Assembly (NCBI RefSeq): GCF_016785185.1
Contig: NZ_JAEKDY010000132.1
Strand: one strand, 5' to 3'
DNA length: 8,786 nucleotides
From: Heyndrickxia sporothermodurans
GTDB lineage: Bacteria > Bacillota > Bacilli > Bacillales > Bacillaceae_C
Part shown: positions 6,619 through 8,786 of the stretch, in pieces
Numbering within the stretch: the first letter of the stretch is position 1
Layout of the letters: the number at the start of each line of letters is the position of its first letter
Position numbers and translations under genes: made by a program
The notes under the pieces: model-generated
The model's input: the letters and a program-made list of their open reading frames with translations, nothing else
The model's database searches: none
Told to the model about the DNA's origin: nothing

Positions 6619-8163
6619 TTATTTCACCTCTACCGCTTCTATTTGTTCAACCATTTCACCATTCAATGACCATGTTTTAGCATCCGTAATTTTTACTTTA
6701 ACTAGTTGGCCAATCGCTGATTTAGGTCCAATGAAGTTTACAAGTTTATTTTTTCGAGTATATCCGGCTAATACATCGGGATTGTTTTTACTTTCACCTT
6801 CAACTAACACTTCGACGATTTGTCCCTTATACTTTTCTAGAGCTTCTTTCGATAATTGATTCACTAAATCGTTTAATCGTTGCAGTCTTTCTTTTTTCAC
6901 TTCCATCGGTACATTATCTTTCATTCTTGCAGCTGGGGTACCTTCACGTGGTGAATAAATAAATGTATAAGCCATTTCAAACCCAACTTCACGATACAAT
7001 GAAAGTGTTTCTTCAAACTGTTCTTCTGTTTCATTTGGGAAACCAACGATAATATCAGTCGATAATGCTACATCAGGGATCGCTTCTTTAATTTTTCCAA
7101 CAAGTTCTAAGTAGCGTTCACGTGTATATTTACGAGCCATGATTTTTAATACATCACTCGAACCTGATTGAACTGGTAAATGAATATGTTCTACTAAATT
7201 CCCTTTTTTTGCTAACACTTCAATTAAACGGTCATCAAAATCACGCGGATGACTAGTAGTAAAACGAATTCGTGGAATATCTATTTTTCGTAATTCATCC
7301 ATTAAATCTCCAAGACCATAATTCATGCCTTCTAAATCTTTCCCGTAAGCATTTACGTTTTGTCCTAGAAGGGTAACTTCTTGATAGCCCTGTGCAGCTA
7401 AATGGCGTACCTCTTGAATGATATCTTCAGGACGTCTACTACGTTCTTTTCCTCGTGTATATGGAACGATACAGTACGTACAGAATTTATCACATCCGTA
7501 CATTATATTGACCCAAGCTTTAATATTTCCTTTACGTACTTTTGGAAGGTTTTCAATTACATCCCCTTCTTTGGACCATACTTCAACAACCATAGCTTTT
7601 GACATATATGCTTCTTTCAAAATTTGTGGCAAACGGTGAATATTATGAGTCCCAAAAATCATATCGACATGTTGATGTTTTTCAAGAATCTTATTAACTA
7701 CTGATTCTTCTTGGGACATGCAACCACAAACACCGACTAGTAAATCCGGTCGTTCCAACTTCAATGGCTTTAAATGTCCAATTTCACCAAATACTTTGTT
7801 TTCTGCATTTTCACGAATGGCGCAAGTATTGAGGAGAATTACATTTGCGTCATCTACAGAATCAGTAGGCTCATAGCCTAATTGCATGAAAATTCCAGCC
7901 ATTACTTCTGTATCATGTTCATTCATTTGACATCCGTATGTACGGATATAAAATTTTCGTCCGTTACCCATCCCTTTAAATTCTTCTGAAATATTAAAGT
8001 CTTTATGATATTTAACTTCTTCTTTCCCGCGTCTTTTTGCCTCTTTAAGATTTGGCGGGATATAAACAGATTGAAAATACTTGCTATAATCCTTTTCGGA
8101 TTTTTTGTCCGCAGGATTCGTAGTGTTTACTTGTTGTCCCTCTAGTCGTTGCTTCTCGTTCAT
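6619..8163 (-). CDS. miaB: tRNA-2-methylthio-N6-dimethylallyladenosine synthase MiaB
   Basis: MiaB is a radical-SAM methylthiotransferase that adds the 2-methylthio group to i6A37 in tRNAs reading UNN codons. The 514-residue protein has a long hydrophilic N-terminal extension (about 1-68) typical of the Bacillus enzymes. The UPF0004 domain follows, with ligands for the auxiliary [4Fe-4S] cluster at C78 (TYGCQMNEHDTE), C114 (LNTCAIRENAENK) and C148 (CGCMSQEE). The radical-SAM CxxxCxxC is C224, C228 and C231 (GCDKFCTYCIVPYTRG), and a C-terminal TRAM RNA-binding domain spans about 441-506. The ATG at 8161-8163 has AAAGGGG six bases upstream. It is the first gene of a two-gene unit with ricA. In B. 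subtilis (ymcB) it is preceded by tdh-kbl, which are absent here. The related MtaB/RimO families are excluded by the overall match to YmcB, which I recall rather than searched. Confidence 0.98.
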   Translation of the reverse strand: MNEKQRLEGQQVNTTNPADKKSEKDYSKYFQSVYIPPNLKEAKRRGKEEVKYHKDFNISEEFKGMGNGRKFYIRTYGCQMNEHDTEVMAGIFMQLGYEPTDSVDDANVILLNTCAIRENAENKVFGEIGHLKPLKLERPDLLVGVCGCMSQEESVVNKILEKHQHVDMIFGTHNIHRLPQILKEAYMSKAMVVEVWSKEGDVIENLPKVRKGNIKAWVNIMYGCDKFCTYCIVPYTRGKERSRRPEDIIQEVRHLAAQGYQEVTLLGQNVNAYGKDLEGMNYGLGDLMDELRKIDIPRIRFTTSHPRDFDDRLIEVLAKKGNLVEHIHLPVQSGSSDVLKIMARKYTRERYLELVGKIKEAIPDVALSTDIIVGFPNETEEQFEETLSLYREVGFEMAYTFIYSPREGTPAARMKDNVPMEVKKERLQRLNDLVNQLSKEALEKYKGQIVEVLVEGESKNNPDVLAGYTRKNKLVNFIGPKSAIGQLVKVKITDAKTWSLNGEMVEQIEAVEVK

Positions 8164-8196
8164 GGAAATCCCCTTTCTTATCGGTTGATTCTATTG

Positions 8197-8230
8197 TATA
8201 ATGAAAAAATTTTCTTCACATTTCATTATA
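8197..8230 (-). repeat. Perfect 10-bp inverted repeat in the miaB leader
   Basis: TATAATGAAA at 8197-8206 is the exact reverse complement of TTTCATTATA at 8221-8230, with a 14-base spacer. It lies 34-67 bases before the miaB ATG, downstream of the predicted promoter, so it would be transcribed. It could be an operator for a dimeric regulator or an AU-rich RNA hairpin. Each arm contains TATAAT on one strand, so part of the symmetry could come from AT-rich promoter-like sequence. Confidence 0.55.
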
Positions 8231-8253
8231 ATTACTAATATACACATTATTCT

Positions 8254-8282
8254 AGTATAAAGGCTTTTACAAATGAACACAA
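8254..8282 (-). promoter_or_regulatory. Predicted sigma-A promoter for miaB-ricA
   Basis: TTGTGT (8277-8282) and TATACT (8254-8259) are 17 bases apart on the minus strand. The -10 matches five of six consensus bases, and the -35 keeps the TTG core. Transcription would start near 8247, giving a leader of about 80-85 bases. A promoter is required here because the spoVS terminator lies just upstream. An alternative -10 is TATAAT at 8225-8230, without a good -35. Confidence 0.45.
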
Positions 8283-8296
8283 TACTACTTGGTTTT

Positions 8297-8303
8297 TGTC
8301 GAA
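8297..8303 (+). promoter_or_regulatory. Candidate Spo0A box upstream of miaB-ricA
   Basis: TGTCGAA on the plus strand is identical to the Spo0A-binding heptamer, here within T5-GTCG-A6 (8293-8307), which suits the wider consensus with flanking T and A. It is about 15 bases upstream of the predicted miaB -35, a possible activator position. A 7-base match is expected about once by chance in a window this size, and another copy occurs inside mutS, so binding is only a hypothesis. Confidence 0.35.
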
Positions 8304-8320
8304 AAAAGGTCAAATAATAG

Positions 8321-8357
8321 AAAAAATAAAAGGAGCTTAGTAAATACTAGGCCCCTT
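8321..8357 (-). terminator. Rho-independent terminator of spoVS
   Basis: A 12-position stem (8330-8341 with 8346-8357) has a 4-base loop, one G-U pair and one mismatch. It is followed on the minus strand by a T-rich run TTATTTTTT (8329-8321). It begins 18 bases after the spoVS stop and separates spoVS from miaB-ricA. Confidence 0.75.
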
Positions 8358-8375
8358 GAATAGTTTATGTTTGTG

Positions 8376-8636
8376 TTATCTTGGTTCGACGATTAACTTA
8401 ATCGCCGTCCTTTCTTCCCCTTCAATTAAAATATCTGTAAAAGCCGGAATACATATTAAATCAACACCACTAGGTGCAACAAAACCTCTTGCAATAGCAA
8501 CAGCTTTTACGGCTTGATTTAATGCCCCCGCACCAATTGCTTGGATTTCCGCCCCACCTCTTTCACGAAGAACACCGGCAAGTGCACCTGCTACAGAATT
8601 AGGATTAGACTTTGCTGAAACTTTTAATATTTCCAT
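8376..8636 (-). CDS. spoVS: Stage V sporulation protein S
   Basis: SpoVS is a small, highly conserved protein with an Alba-like nucleic-acid-binding fold. In B. subtilis it is expressed under sigma-H early in sporulation; mutants are blocked at a late (coat) stage, and the protein also affects septation. The product is 86 residues, the family length, and nearly identical to B. subtilis SpoVS as I recall it: MEILKVSAKSNPNSVAGALAG at the start, the AIGAGALNQAVKAVAIARGF core at 34-53, and a C-terminus of TAIKLIVEPR. The ATG at 8634-8636 is preceded by a very strong AAGGAGGAGA. It has its own terminator, so it is likely monocistronic, or the last gene of a unit starting outside the window. No clear sigma-H promoter (AGGAnnn...GAAT type) is visible in the 150 bases upstream. 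Confidence 0.98.
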   Translation of the reverse strand: MEILKVSAKSNPNSVAGALAGVLRERGGAEIQAIGAGALNQAVKAVAIARGFVAPSGVDLICIPAFTDILIEGEERTAIKLIVEPR

Positions 8637-8660
8637 TTCTTCTCCTCCTTGTATTTTCCC

Positions 8661-8673
8661 GTTTTGTCAAAAC
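8661..8673 (-). repeat. 13-base palindrome just upstream of the spoVS ribosome binding site
   Basis: On the minus strand this reads GTTTTGACAAAAC, two 5-base arms around GAC, 25 bases before the spoVS ATG. It contains TTGACA, but no -10 sits at the right distance, so it is not a simple promoter. On the plus strand TGTCAAA is one base from a Spo0A heptamer. It may be an operator or a chance palindrome. Confidence 0.35.
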
Positions 8674-8746
8674 TTTTATATAAAATAGGCTATAAACTAC
8701 CTTAATAGAGGGATTTTTGAGCAAAAAAATTGCCACCCCCCTAAAT

Positions 8747-8786
8747 CTAAGGATAATTGAGGTTACCACACACCCAACAACCTTAG
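8747..8786 (-). repeat. Overlapping inverted repeats at the window edge upstream of spoVS
   Basis: CTAAGG (8747-8752) can pair with CCTTAG (8781-8786), and AGGTT (8760-8764) can pair with AACCT (8779-8783). The two pairings share 8781-8783, so they exclude each other. In the direction of spoVS transcription they are followed by a G-rich stretch and seven Ts. The feature may be the end of an upstream gene's terminator or leader that continues outside the window; too little is visible to classify it. Confidence 0.25.

Noticed and set aside
7402..7639. Two plus-strand open frames inside miaB
   Set aside because: Antisense to the conserved radical-SAM region of MiaB, with no independent support.
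8677..8705. TTAAGG-N17-TATATA as a sigma-A promoter for spoVS
   Set aside because: Only three of six and four of six consensus matches in very AT-rich DNA; not better than chance.
1..8786. CRISPR arrays, tRNA or rRNA genes, prophage or toxin-antitoxin systems
   Set aside because: No regularly spaced repeats, no cloverleaf or rRNA signatures, and all sizeable intergenic regions are accounted for by short regulatory elements.

Overview
The window is a chromosomal segment from a low-G+C endospore-forming Bacillaceae bacterium. The evidence is the close residue-level match, judged from memory and not by a search, of MutL, MutS, CotE, RicA/YmcA, MiaB and SpoVS to the Bacillus subtilis proteins; the sporulation genes themselves; strong Shine-Dalgarno sequences of the GGAGG type; and AT-rich intergenic DNA with compact hairpin terminators. 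All genes read on the minus strand, so transcription runs from high to low coordinates.

Layout in the direction of transcription: spoVS (8636-8376) is monocistronic and ends in a terminator. Next come a ~210-base intergenic region with a predicted promoter and a perfect Spo0A-type heptamer, then miaB-ricA (8163-6184), three bases apart and closed by a strong terminator. A ~280-base region holds a good sigma-K-type promoter next to cotE (5899-5357), which has its own terminator. A short VOC (glyoxalase-fold) gene (5193-4819) follows, then an extended -10 promoter and the mutS-mutL mismatch-repair operon (4710-234), ended by a 17-bp-stem terminator. The first 42 bases hold the N-terminus of another minus-strand gene with a near-perfect ribosome binding site; its identity is not established.

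Functionally there are three themes. DNA mismatch repair is MutS recognition plus a MutL that carries its own endonuclease, both with recognisable sliding-clamp-binding motifs. tRNA modification and developmental control are the Fe-S enzyme MiaB, coupled to RicA, a subunit of the Fe-S RicA-RicF-RicT complex that promotes Spo0A phosphorylation and acts with RNase Y. Sporulation is SpoVS and the outer-coat organiser CotE.

This is largely a conserved core-genome neighbourhood and I see no novel multi-gene system. The points worth a second look are a Spo0A-like box and a perfect inverted repeat upstream of miaB-ricA, the VOC gene between cotE and mutS, the unidentified truncated gene after mutL, and the absence of tdh-kbl, which separate spoVS from miaB in B. 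subtilis. No intergenic stretch exceeds 300 bases.
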